Made by a program: the position numbers and the translations under genes. DNA of 31,926 nucleotides from Acidobacteriota bacterium. GTDB lineage: Bacteria > Acidobacteriota > Thermoanaerobaculia > Multivoradales > JAHEKO01. The stretch spans positions 1 to 31,926 of the forward strand of contig JAPUJD010000015.1 in assembly GCA_027296385.1 (NCBI GenBank), given 5' to 3'. The stretch's first letter is position 1, and each line of letters opens with the position of its first letter. A model generated the notes under the pieces. That model searched no databases. It was not told where the DNA came from and worked only from the letters and a program-made list of their open reading frames with translations. This document shows positions 16,491-23,876 of the stretch, piece after piece.

Positions 16491-16493
16491 CTA
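16491..16493 (-). other. In-frame TAG interrupting ftsA at codon 181
   Basis: The minus strand reads GGC ATC TAG GTG GTG GAG ATG, between ...CINRAGI and VVEMVFEPLA.... Homologous FtsA proteins usually have glutamate or lysine at this position (recalled from E. coli and B. subtilis FtsA), so a single-base change GAG or AAG to TAG would account for it. The frame is otherwise preserved on both sides. Confidence 0.95.
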
Positions 16494-17033
16494 GATGCCG
16501 GCGCGGTTGATGCAGGTCAGCAGGGTCTTGGTCCGCGTACGGTTCCCGGTCACAAGATGTACGGCGACCTCGAGCCTGCTACCTTGCATGCCGAGCGGTT
16601 CGGCAATGCCCTCCTGCTCGTCGACGATGAACTCGCGCACGATGGCGTGCAGGATCTCGCGGTCCGAGGGGATGGCCGCGGATTGCGCCGCCTCCAGGAC
16701 CCGAGCGATGTCCGAGCGGCCGATCTCTCGATCGTTGCGCGCGACCGACACCATGCCCCTCGAGTTCACACTGCGGATATCCGATCCGGCGACGCCGACG
16801 TAGGCCCGCGAAATCTCGACCCCCGCCATGACCTCGGCTTGGTCGACAGCTTGCTTGAGCGCCTCGACCGTGGACTCGACGTTGACCACGTTGCCTTTCC
16901 GGCTTCCGCGGTTGGCCGCGGACCCCTTGCCGACGACTTCGAGGCTACCCTCCTCGGTCCGTTGGCCGATGAGAACTCCAATCTTCGAGGAGCCCACATC
17001 AACGGCTGCGATGTATGGATCGGGTTTCGGCAT
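16491..17033 (-). CDS. ftsA: FtsA, N-terminal half (ends at an in-frame TAG)
   Basis: FtsA is the actin-like ATPase that tethers FtsZ to the membrane and recruits later division proteins. This 180-residue piece contains subdomains 1A and 1C: the phosphate-1 loop AAVDVGSSKIGVLIG near residue 9, the ISRAYVGVAGSDIRSVNSRGMV strand region and the VHLVTGNRTRTKTLLTCINRAGI end. It stops at TAG where normal FtsA continues with the phosphate-2 half; that half is present in the same frame immediately downstream. The start ATG lies three bases after the ftsQ stop. Alone this piece lacks half of the nucleotide site and the membrane helix, so it should not work as a complete FtsA. Sequence error, pseudogene, readthrough or a split protein are all possible. 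Confidence 0.88.
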   Translation of the reverse strand: MPKPDPYIAAVDVGSSKIGVLIGQRTEEGSLEVVGKGSAANRGSRKGNVVNVESTVEALKQAVDQAEVMAGVEISRAYVGVAGSDIRSVNSRGMVSVARNDREIGRSDIARVLEAAQSAAIPSDREILHAIVREFIVDEQEGIAEPLGMQGSRLEVAVHLVTGNRTRTKTLLTCINRAGI

Positions 17034-17036
17034 GGC

Positions 17037-17828
17037 TCAAGCCTCCGGGAATTTCATGATGATCTGTCGTGAGAAGCGAAGATCCACCGCCTCGATGCCT
17101 CCGTAGCGGTCCAGTATCTTCGGCAGGAGTCGTTCGAATTGAGCGACCGCCGGCTGCAAGCGGTCGGAGCGGACGAGGACCGCGAAGGGAAGCGCAGCCA
17201 CGTCCAGCTCGAGATCGAGGCCGGTCAGAATCTCGACCCCGAGAATGACCTGAAAGAGCGGCGAGCCACCGGCTGCCAATTCCTCGACAGCCGCCACCGC
17301 AGCAGCAACGGCCGCGCTCTCCTCGGCCCGACCCTCGATCAGGAGAAGCGCGGCGGGCACGTCGGTCTCTTCGAGGCGGTCGATCAACCGGCCCTGGCGG
17401 TCGACGTAGGACAAACCCTTCTCGTGGCGCATGACAGCCACCGGGATCCTCTCGAGGACCTGCACGTGCAGGGCGTTGGGCAGTATCTTGTGCACCTGAA
17501 CGCCCTCGACCCACCTGTGGCCGGCCAGCAAACGTTCCACCTCTTCCAACGACAGGAGCAGGACATGGCGCCCACGCAGTGGCTCGAGACTCTGCGCGAC
17601 CCACTCGCTTGCCACCCGCTCGCCGCTCTCGATTCCTATGTCGCGCAGGGCGAAGCACGGCGAAGTGAGAGTCCAAACGGCGATCGCGGCCGGCGTGCCA
17701 ACGAGCAGCAGCGCCAAGCCGATGGGCCGCACGAAGGTCCAGAGCAGGCTCGGCCGCTGACGCGGTGCCTGGAAGCGCCGGCGGCGAAACATTGACCGCC
17801 GCTCGACAACGCTGGCAGCCGGCGTCAT
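17037..17828 (-). CDS. ftsQ: Cell division protein FtsQ
   Basis: A bitopic inner-membrane protein of the divisome that scaffolds FtsL and FtsB. The 263-residue protein has a basic, arginine-rich cytoplasmic tail (1 to about 27), one transmembrane helix (about 30-53) and a POTRA domain opening with FALRDIGIESGERVASEWV, followed by the FtsQ-type beta domain with KILPNALHVQVLERIPVAVM. The length and layout fit the family. The ATG at 17828 overlaps the murC stop as ATGA, and the stop is three bases before ftsA. No ddl or murB gene stands between it and murC. Confidence 0.92.
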   Translation of the reverse strand: MTPAASVVERRSMFRRRRFQAPRQRPSLLWTFVRPIGLALLLVGTPAAIAVWTLTSPCFALRDIGIESGERVASEWVAQSLEPLRGRHVLLLSLEEVERLLAGHRWVEGVQVHKILPNALHVQVLERIPVAVMRHEKGLSYVDRQGRLIDRLEETDVPAALLLIEGRAEESAAVAAAVAAVEELAAGGSPLFQVILGVEILTGLDLELDVAALPFAVLVRSDRLQPAVAQFERLLPKILDRYGGIEAVDLRFSRQIIMKFPEA

Positions 17829-19216
17829 GGCGCCTCCTGCGCTGTCAAGCGCTGCGCCAGACGATAGACATCTCCAGCACCCAGGGTGAGGATCAGGTCG
17901 CCGGCCTGGACCGTCTGCTCGAGCAAAGACGGCATGTCACACCAGTCGCGGCACAGATCGCAGTGCCGGTGACCGCTGCGTCGCGCGGCATCGACCACCA
18001 AGTCAGCCGTCACGCCCTCTATCGGCTGCTCGCGCGACGCATAGATCTCCGTCACCCAGGCCCGGTCGGCGGCCAGCAGGGACCGCCCGAACTCGTTGTA
18101 GAGATCCCGCGTGCGGGAATACAGATGAGGTTGAAAGACCGCGTGGATGACAGCCTTGGGGTAGGCCTCCCGCGCTGCCTCCAGGGTCGCCGCCACCTCG
18201 GTCGGGTGATGAGCATAGTCGTCGACCACGTGGGCACCGTTCCAGGTACCGAGGCGCTCGAAGCGCCGGTGAACGCCAGCGAAACCGCTCAGGACCGCGC
18301 CGACGGCCTCGAAGTCGAGCCCCAGAGCAAGCCCAACGGCGACCGCAGCCAGGGCGTTGTGCACATTGTGGCGCCCCGGCATCGGCACCTCGAGCCATCC
18401 GAGATCGCCCTTCTGTGCATGCACGACGCGAAAGCGAGAGCCGCGCTCGGTCGGTTCGACGTCGGCCGCTCGCAGCTGGGCCTGGGGCGAGCTGCCGTAG
18501 GTCACCACCCGATGGTCGGCCAGTCTGGGCAGGATCCGTTGAATATTCTCGTCATCCAGACAGAGGATCAATTGGCCGAAGAACGGCACCTTCTCGGCAA
18601 AGGTGAGGAAGGCTTGCTCGATCTCTTCCAGATCGGCGTAGGTGTCGAGATGGTCGCGATCGATCGATGTGATGACGGCGATGATCGGCTGCAACCGCAG
18701 AAAGCTGCGGTCGTACTCGTCGGCTTCCGCCACCAGGAACTCGCTCCGCCCGAGCCGGGCTCCAGTACCCGAGACTCGCAGGCGACCGCCGACGATGACC
18801 GTGGGATCGAAGCCGGTCTCGGTCAGCAGTGCCCCGACCATCGAGGTCGTCGTCGTCTTGCCATGCGTTCCGGCGATGGCGATGCCGTACTTCATCCGCA
18901 TCAGTTCGCCCAGCATCTCAGCGCGGCGAACCAGCGGAATCCCCAGTCTCGACGCCGCCAGCCGTTCGACATTGTCGGCGGGAACCGCCGACGAGAGCAC
19001 CACCAGATCGGCACTTTCGACCTGGGCCGCGTCGTGACCCTCGAAGACCTCGACTCCTGCCTTCTCGAGCCGTGCGGTCGTCTCGCTCAGCACCAGGTCG
19101 GAGCCAGTGACCTCGAGGTCGTAGCCAGCCAGAACTTCAGCGATGCCGCTCATGCCGGCACCGCCGATGCCGACGAAGTGCACCCGTTTCAAGCCGGCAA
19201 AGCGCAGGAACATCAT
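17825..19216 (-). CDS. murC: UDP-N-acetylmuramate--L-alanine ligase
   Basis: MurC adds L-alanine to UDP-MurNAc in the cytoplasm, the first amino acid of the peptidoglycan stem. The 463-residue length is typical. The N-terminal Rossmann-type UDP-binding loop is GIGGAGMSGIAEVL (16-29). The ATP-binding P-loop is GTHGKTTTT (116-124). SEFLVAEADEYDRSFL and the HNVHNALAAVAVGLALG region are further Mur-ligase blocks, and DDYAHHPTEV begins the C-terminal domain. The ATG overlaps the murG stop by four bases, and the stop overlaps the ftsQ start by four bases. An alternative ATG is the second codon. Confidence 0.96.
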   Translation of the reverse strand: MMFLRFAGLKRVHFVGIGGAGMSGIAEVLAGYDLEVTGSDLVLSETTARLEKAGVEVFEGHDAAQVESADLVVLSSAVPADNVERLAASRLGIPLVRRAEMLGELMRMKYGIAIAGTHGKTTTTSMVGALLTETGFDPTVIVGGRLRVSGTGARLGRSEFLVAEADEYDRSFLRLQPIIAVITSIDRDHLDTYADLEEIEQAFLTFAEKVPFFGQLILCLDDENIQRILPRLADHRVVTYGSSPQAQLRAADVEPTERGSRFRVVHAQKGDLGWLEVPMPGRHNVHNALAAVAVGLALGLDFEAVGAVLSGFAGVHRRFERLGTWNGAHVVDDYAHHPTEVAATLEAAREAYPKAVIHAVFQPHLYSRTRDLYNEFGRSLLAADRAWVTEIYASREQPIEGVTADLVVDAARRSGHRHCDLCRDWCDMPSLLEQTVQAGDLILTLGAGDVYRLAQRLTAQEAP

Positions 19217-20340
19217 GCCGCCTCCGCCAGCTCGTGAATCAGATCGGCGATCCGCTCGGCCGCATCGTCGACCGCGAGCGCGCTCGCAGCGTCGCTCATC
19301 GCTGTCAGACGCTCACGGTCGCCCAACAAGCCGGCCAAGGCCTCGAAGATTCCGTCCACGGAGGCGTCGCCATCCTCCAGGACGATGGCTGCACCTGCCA
19401 CCGCGAGGCGGCGCGCGTTGTCGAGCTGGTGGTCGCCGGCCTGGCGCAACGGCATGAGGACCGATGGGCGGCCGGCGGCGCAGATCTCGGCCAGAGTGAC
19501 GGCGCCAGCTCGCGAGACGACGAGATCCGCTGCCCCGAGGACCGCAGGCATGTCTTCGAGGAAAGCGACGACCTCGAGCTCGACGTCGTCGAGCTTGCGT
19601 TGGGTGTAGTCCACGCGCACGCTGTCGACGTTGCCGGCACCGGTCTGGTGCCGAACCCGTAGCCGTGGCAGGCGCGCTCCCAGACGCTCGATGGCTGGAG
19701 GCAGGAGCTCGTTGATCTGGCGGGCGCCCTGGCTCCCGCCGACGATCAGCACCGTCGGCGCCGCCTCGAGCCGACCTTCCGAGCGGTCGAAGAAACCGGC
19801 ACGAACAGGCGTGCCTGTCGTCTCGACCCGGCAAGCGAAGTCCTCCTCGGCCTCGACAAAGGCCACGGCCGCGGCCGAGGCCCACCGCGAAAGAAGACGG
19901 TTGGCCGCACCGGCCCGTGCATTGGGCTCGAGCAACAGGCTGGGACGGCCACCCAACTTCGCCCCCAGCACGGCCGGCGCCGACACGTAGCCGCCAGTAC
20001 CGACGACGACGTCGGCCCCCAGTTGGCGGATCAGGCGACGGCCCCGCCAAGCCGCGAGAACCAGGGTCAGCAGGCTCCCGAGCTTGCCCCGCACTCCCTG
20101 ACCCACCAGCGGTGCCGCGGGCAGCGCGGCGTAGTGCAGGCCAACGCCTTCGACCAGCTCGCGCTCCATGCCCGCGGGACGCCCGGCCCAGCTCACGACC
20201 CACCCCCGTGCAGCGAGCACTTCCGCCACCGCCAGTCCGGGAAACACGTGACCGGCGCTGCCGCCACCGGCAAAGAGTACGTGTCGGTGTCGATCCGAGG
20301 AGGCGCCGTTCGAATACGGTTCATCGTTCATCCGCTTCAT
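19213..20340 (-). CDS. murG: UDP-N-acetylglucosamine--N-acetylmuramyl-(pentapeptide) pyrophosphoryl-undecaprenol N-acetylglucosamine transferase
   Basis: MurG adds GlcNAc to lipid I to form lipid II at the inner face of the membrane. The 375-residue GT-B enzyme has the N-terminal glycine loop as GGGSAGHVFPGLA (25-37), GTGGYVSAPAVLGA for the acceptor side, GGSQGARQINELLP, and the donor-binding RAGAVTLAEICAAGRPSVLMPL. The start is ATG 20340, which overlaps the ftsW stop as ATGA; a much longer open frame upstream lies in an alternative frame of ftsW and is not real. The first about 18 residues are a polar tail before the core. The loop GGGSAGH differs slightly from the commoner GGTGGH. Confidence 0.95.
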   Translation of the reverse strand: MKRMNDEPYSNGASSDRHRHVLFAGGGSAGHVFPGLAVAEVLAARGWVVSWAGRPAGMERELVEGVGLHYAALPAAPLVGQGVRGKLGSLLTLVLAAWRGRRLIRQLGADVVVGTGGYVSAPAVLGAKLGGRPSLLLEPNARAGAANRLLSRWASAAAVAFVEAEEDFACRVETTGTPVRAGFFDRSEGRLEAAPTVLIVGGSQGARQINELLPPAIERLGARLPRLRVRHQTGAGNVDSVRVDYTQRKLDDVELEVVAFLEDMPAVLGAADLVVSRAGAVTLAEICAAGRPSVLMPLRQAGDHQLDNARRLAVAGAAIVLEDGDASVDGIFEALAGLLGDRERLTAMSDAASALAVDDAAERIADLIHELAEAA

Positions 20341-21422
20341 GCGTGCTGAGAGACGTTGAGCAGGATTCCGCACGCCAGCAGCGAGGCGATCAACGATGAG
20401 CCGCCGGCCGAGAGAAACGGCAGTGGCACACCGGTGGTCGGGAGGAGCGATAGCCCGACGCTCACGTGCACGAGGGCCTGGAGGACGAGCACCGCGGTCA
20501 GACCCCAGGCCAGGTGGCGGCCGAAGACGTCGGGCGCTCGCCAGCCCGCCCGCACGCCGCGCCAAAGCAACAGAGCGAAGAGAACCAGCAGTGCGGCGGC
20601 GCCGAGGAGGCCGAGCTCTTCGGCCACGATCGAGAAGATGAAGTCCGAATGTGGGTAGGGGAGGTAATGGAGCTTCTGAATGCTCCCGCCCAGACCGAGG
20701 CCGAAGAGACCGCCGGAGCCCACGGCGACCAGCGACTGATCGGCCTGGAAGCCGGCTCCGAGCTGGTACTTCTCGGGATCGAGGAAGGCCATCACCCGTT
20801 GCCAGCGATAGGGCTCCAGGCGCACCGCCAGGAAGGCCAACGGCACCAGTGCGGTGGCGCCGCCCAGGAAGAAGCGCCAGGGCACCCCCGCCACGAACAA
20901 CATGATCGCGCCGACAATTGCCAACAGACCCGCTGTCCCCATGTCCGGCTGCAGCATGATGAACCCGGCGAAGACAGCTATCGCCATGGCACACGGCACG
21001 ATCAGCTCGTAGATGTGCTCGCGCTCCTCTTGGCGAGCCACCTGGTAGGCGATGTAGGCCACGACCACCAGCTTGGCCAGCTCGGAGGGCTGGAAGGAGA
21101 TCCCGCCAAAGAGGATCCAGCGATTGGTGCCGTTGAGGGCCGGCTGTAGCAGCGCCGCTACGAGAAGCCCGAGAACCACCGCCAGGCCGAGGTAGACGGC
21201 CGGCCGTTTCCCCAGCACGCGGTAGTCCAAGTGCATCGCCAGCCACATGCCCACCAGGCCGATGACGGCGGCTAGCATCTGCTTGACCAGGAACGGATTG
21301 CGACCCCCGGGCGCTTCGCGGGCCAGGGCCGAGCTCGCCGAGTAGACCATCGTCAAGCCCACCGCCAACAACACGACGACGGCCGTGAAGAGGAGCTTGT
21401 CGAAGGCCAACTTCTTAGCCAT
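20337..21422 (-). CDS. ftsW: Septal peptidoglycan glycosyltransferase FtsW
   Basis: FtsW is the SEDS-family polymerase of septal peptidoglycan and works with FtsI. The 361-residue protein has about ten membrane helices. The conserved ISFQPSELAKL block is near 109-119, MLQPDMGTAG near 156, YQLGAGFQADQSL near 219, and the catalytic aspartate is probably D260 in PYPHSDFIFSIVAEELG. The C-terminal PTTGVPLPFLSAGGSSL is also typical. The start is ATG 21422, which overlaps the end of murD by eight bases; an open frame extending to 21704 is antisense-like noise within murD. Pairing with ftsI in the same cluster supports FtsW rather than RodA. Confidence 0.95.
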   Translation of the reverse strand: MAKKLAFDKLLFTAVVVLLAVGLTMVYSASSALAREAPGGRNPFLVKQMLAAVIGLVGMWLAMHLDYRVLGKRPAVYLGLAVVLGLLVAALLQPALNGTNRWILFGGISFQPSELAKLVVVAYIAYQVARQEEREHIYELIVPCAMAIAVFAGFIMLQPDMGTAGLLAIVGAIMLFVAGVPWRFFLGGATALVPLAFLAVRLEPYRWQRVMAFLDPEKYQLGAGFQADQSLVAVGSGGLFGLGLGGSIQKLHYLPYPHSDFIFSIVAEELGLLGAAALLVLFALLLWRGVRAGWRAPDVFGRHLAWGLTAVLVLQALVHVSVGLSLLPTTGVPLPFLSAGGSSLIASLLACGILLNVSQHA

Positions 21423-22794
21423 TGGCCACCTCTGCCAGGGCGCGCACCAGTCGCTGGAAGTGCTCGCCTCGGCGCATGAAGTTGTCGTACTGGTCGAAGC
21501 TCGAGCAGGCCGGCGACAGTAAGACCACTTCCCCCGCCCGCGCCTGGCGCGAGGCCGCGACAACCGCCCGATCGAGCGCCCCGAAGCGCTCGACCGGGGC
21601 CATATCGGCGAGAATACGATCGAACTCTCCCGCTGCCTCGCCAATGAGGTAGAGCCGCCGCACCTTGCGCCCGACGATGTCCCTGAGCACTCCCGCGTCG
21701 CCACCCTTGCTGCGACCCCCGAGGATCAAGTGCACGGTGCCGTCGACGAAGCCCTCCAGCGACTTGCTGGTGGCGCCGAAGTTGGTGCCCTTGGAGTCGT
21801 CGTACCAGACGACACCGTCCTGCTCGAGGACCCGCTCGACGCGGTGCGGCAGGCCCTTGAACGCGGCCAGACCGCTGGCCAGCTGCTCTGCCTCGACGCC
21901 CACGGCGCGGGCCAGCAGCGCACCGGCCATGGCATTCTCGAGGTTGTGAGTCCCCGGCACTGGAACGTCGCGGGCAGCAAAGAGTGGTTGCCTGCTGGCT
22001 CCCGGCGCCACCTCGAACACGACTCCGTCCTCCAGGTAGCAACCGTCCTCGACGATCGAGCGGTGCGAGAAGAACCGCCGGCGTGGGCTCTGGATGCGCT
22101 GGGCGATCTCGACCACTATCGGGTCGTCGGCGTTGAAGACGGCGATATCATCGTCTTGCTGGTTGTCGAAGATCGCGGCCTTGGCAGCCGTGTAGCTCGC
22201 CAGATCGCCATGCCGATCGAGATGATCCGGTGACAGGTTCAAGAGCACAGCTGCGCATGGTCGGAAGGTGTCGGTGCTCTCGAGCTGGAAGCTCGACAGC
22301 TCGGTGACGTAGATGTCGGCCTCAGCGCCGACGCAGTCGACCAGCGGACGGCCGAAGTTGCCGCAGACGACCGCCGCGCGGCCCGCGGCCTCCAGCATGC
22401 TGCCGGTGAGAGCGGTGGTAGTGCTCTTTCCGTTGCTGCCGGTGATGGCGACGACCTTCCCCTCGATAAAAGGGAAGGCGAGCTCGATCTCTCCGATCAC
22501 CGGCAGGCCGCGCTCACGCGCGAGCGTCACCAGCGGACGATCCGGTGGAACTCCGGGGCTCAGCACAACCCCGTCGATGTCGTCCGGCAGGCTGTTCACG
22601 GCGGAGGCAGCCGCGACTTCGACCCCATCATCCGCCGACCATTCGGCGAGGCCCAATCGCTCAGGTTCTCGATCATTGATCGCCAGCACCGCAACACCTT
22701 GATGACGCAGAAAGCGGACCGCGGCACGACCCGAGATGCCCAGGCCGTAGACCAGGACTCTGCGCCAGGGGCTCGCTGACCAGGGGACTCTCAT
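21415..22794 (-). CDS. murD: UDP-N-acetylmuramoyl-L-alanine--D-glutamate ligase
   Basis: MurD adds D-glutamate to UDP-MurNAc-L-Ala in the cytoplasm. From ATG 22794 the protein is 459 residues, a normal length. The UDP-binding VLVYGLGISGRAAVRFL is at 13-29, the P-loop TGSNGKSTTT at 118-127, and then TELSSFQLE, LNLSPDHLDRHG, GTHNLENAMAG and the C-terminal WYDDSKGTNFGATSKSLEG and LLSPACSSFDQYDNFMRRGEHF. I chose this start because it overlaps the mraY stop as ATGA; an upstream extension would run into the mraY coding sequence. The stop is TAA, within the ftsW start region. Confidence 0.96.
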   Translation of the reverse strand: MRVPWSASPWRRVLVYGLGISGRAAVRFLRHQGVAVLAINDREPERLGLAEWSADDGVEVAAASAVNSLPDDIDGVVLSPGVPPDRPLVTLARERGLPVIGEIELAFPFIEGKVVAITGSNGKSTTTALTGSMLEAAGRAAVVCGNFGRPLVDCVGAEADIYVTELSSFQLESTDTFRPCAAVLLNLSPDHLDRHGDLASYTAAKAAIFDNQQDDDIAVFNADDPIVVEIAQRIQSPRRRFFSHRSIVEDGCYLEDGVVFEVAPGASRQPLFAARDVPVPGTHNLENAMAGALLARAVGVEAEQLASGLAAFKGLPHRVERVLEQDGVVWYDDSKGTNFGATSKSLEGFVDGTVHLILGGRSKGGDAGVLRDIVGRKVRRLYLIGEAAGEFDRILADMAPVERFGALDRAVVAASRQARAGEVVLLSPACSSFDQYDNFMRRGEHFQRLVRALAEVANG

Positions 22795-23876
22795 CGCAGC
22801 TTCAGCGTCGACAAGCTGACGAGCGCGAAGACGATCGCCAGAATCCAGAAACGCACGATGATCTTGGGCTCGGACCACCCGGCGAGCTCGAAATGATGGT
22901 GCAGCGGCGCCATGCGCAGCACACGCTTGCCCCGCAGTTTGAAGGAGGCGACCTGCACGATGACGGACAAGGCCTCGAGCACGAAGAGGCCGCCGACGAG
23001 CACGAGCAGGATCTCCTGCTTGGCCAGCACCGCCACCATGCCGATGGCACCACCGAGGGCGAGCGATCCGACGTCACCCATGATCATCTCGGCCGGGTGT
23101 GAATTGAACCAGAGAAAGCCCATGCTGGCACCGACCAGGGCGCCACAGAAGATCGTGACTTCGCCGACGCCCCGTATGTACGGCACCTGCAGATAGGCGG
23201 CGACCACCGAGTTGCCGGCGATATAGGTGAAGATAGCGTAGGTCGCCGCCGCGATCAGGGTCGCACCGATCGCCAATCCGTCGAGGCCATCGGTCAGGTT
23301 GACGGCGCTCGATGAACCGAAGAGGACCACGACCAGGAACGGGATGTAGAGCAGGCCGAGGTTGAAGATGGCTCGCTTGAAGAACGGCAGCGCAACCGAG
23401 GCCTCGAAGGCGAACTCCTCGGGTAAACCCAGGAGCACCATGCCGGCGCCGATCGCCACCAGGGCCGAAAAAAAGAACTTGGCACGCGCGCTCAGGCCAC
23501 GATTGTGACTGCGCCGCACCTTGAGGTAGTCATCGGCCAAGCCGATCGCCCCGAAGGCCAGGGTAACTCCCAGTACGAGCCACACGTAGGGGTTGTCGAG
23601 CCGCGCCCAGAGCAGGGTGGCGACGGTGACGGCAAAGAGGATCAGCAGCCCGCCCATGGTTGGAGTTCCAGCCTTCTGCCGGTGGGTCTCAGGCGCCACG
23701 TCGAGGATGCTCTGTCCAACCGACAGGCGCCTCAACATCCGAATGAACCGCGGTCCTAGAAGTAGGCTCAGCAGGAGCGCAGTCAGAATCGCTCCCGCCG
23801 CCCGAAACGTGATGTAGCGGAAAACGTTCAAGAGAGCCAAGCGGTCAGCGAGCGGAAAGAGGAGGTGATAGAGCAT
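22791..23876 (-). CDS. mraY: Phospho-N-acetylmuramoyl-pentapeptide transferase
   Basis: MraY transfers phospho-MurNAc-pentapeptide to undecaprenyl phosphate, making lipid I at the inner membrane. The 361-residue length and about ten membrane helices match the family. Catalytic and binding motifs are all visible: the aspartate pair D115-D116 in GLADDYLKV, NLTDGLDGLA at 193-202, the FNSHPAEMIMGDVGSLALGG loop (about 257-276), and the HHH of MAPLHHHFELAGW at 326-328. The start ATG 23876 abuts the murF TAG with no gap. The stop overlaps the murD start. Confidence 0.96.
   Translation of the reverse strand: MLYHLLFPLADRLALLNVFRYITFRAAGAILTALLLSLLLGPRFIRMLRRLSVGQSILDVAPETHRQKAGTPTMGGLLILFAVTVATLLWARLDNPYVWLVLGVTLAFGAIGLADDYLKVRRSHNRGLSARAKFFFSALVAIGAGMVLLGLPEEFAFEASVALPFFKRAIFNLGLLYIPFLVVVLFGSSSAVNLTDGLDGLAIGATLIAAATYAIFTYIAGNSVVAAYLQVPYIRGVGEVTIFCGALVGASMGFLWFNSHPAEMIMGDVGSLALGGAIGMVAVLAKQEILLVLVGGLFVLEALSVIVQVASFKLRGKRVLRMAPLHHHFELAGWSEPKIIVRFWILAIVFALVSLSTLKLR

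Noticed and set aside
16491..16493. Reassignment of TAG as a sense codon throughout this genome
   Set aside because: At least eight other genes in the window end at TAG at the expected family length, so TAG works as a normal stop.
15582..17072. A 496-codon plus-strand open frame opposite ftsA and the start of ftsZ
   Set aside because: It is antisense to clear ftsA and ftsZ coding sequence, its translation has no recognisable motif, and such mirror frames are common at high GC.
17765..19237. A 490-codon plus-strand open frame opposite murC
   Set aside because: It lies wholly antisense to murC, whose motifs are unambiguous; its translation is rich in Arg, His and Gln as expected for a mirror frame.
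20340..21246. N-terminal extension of murG to 677 residues
   Set aside because: The extra part overlaps ftsW in another frame and is low-complexity; ATG 20340 with an ATGA overlap gives a standard MurG.
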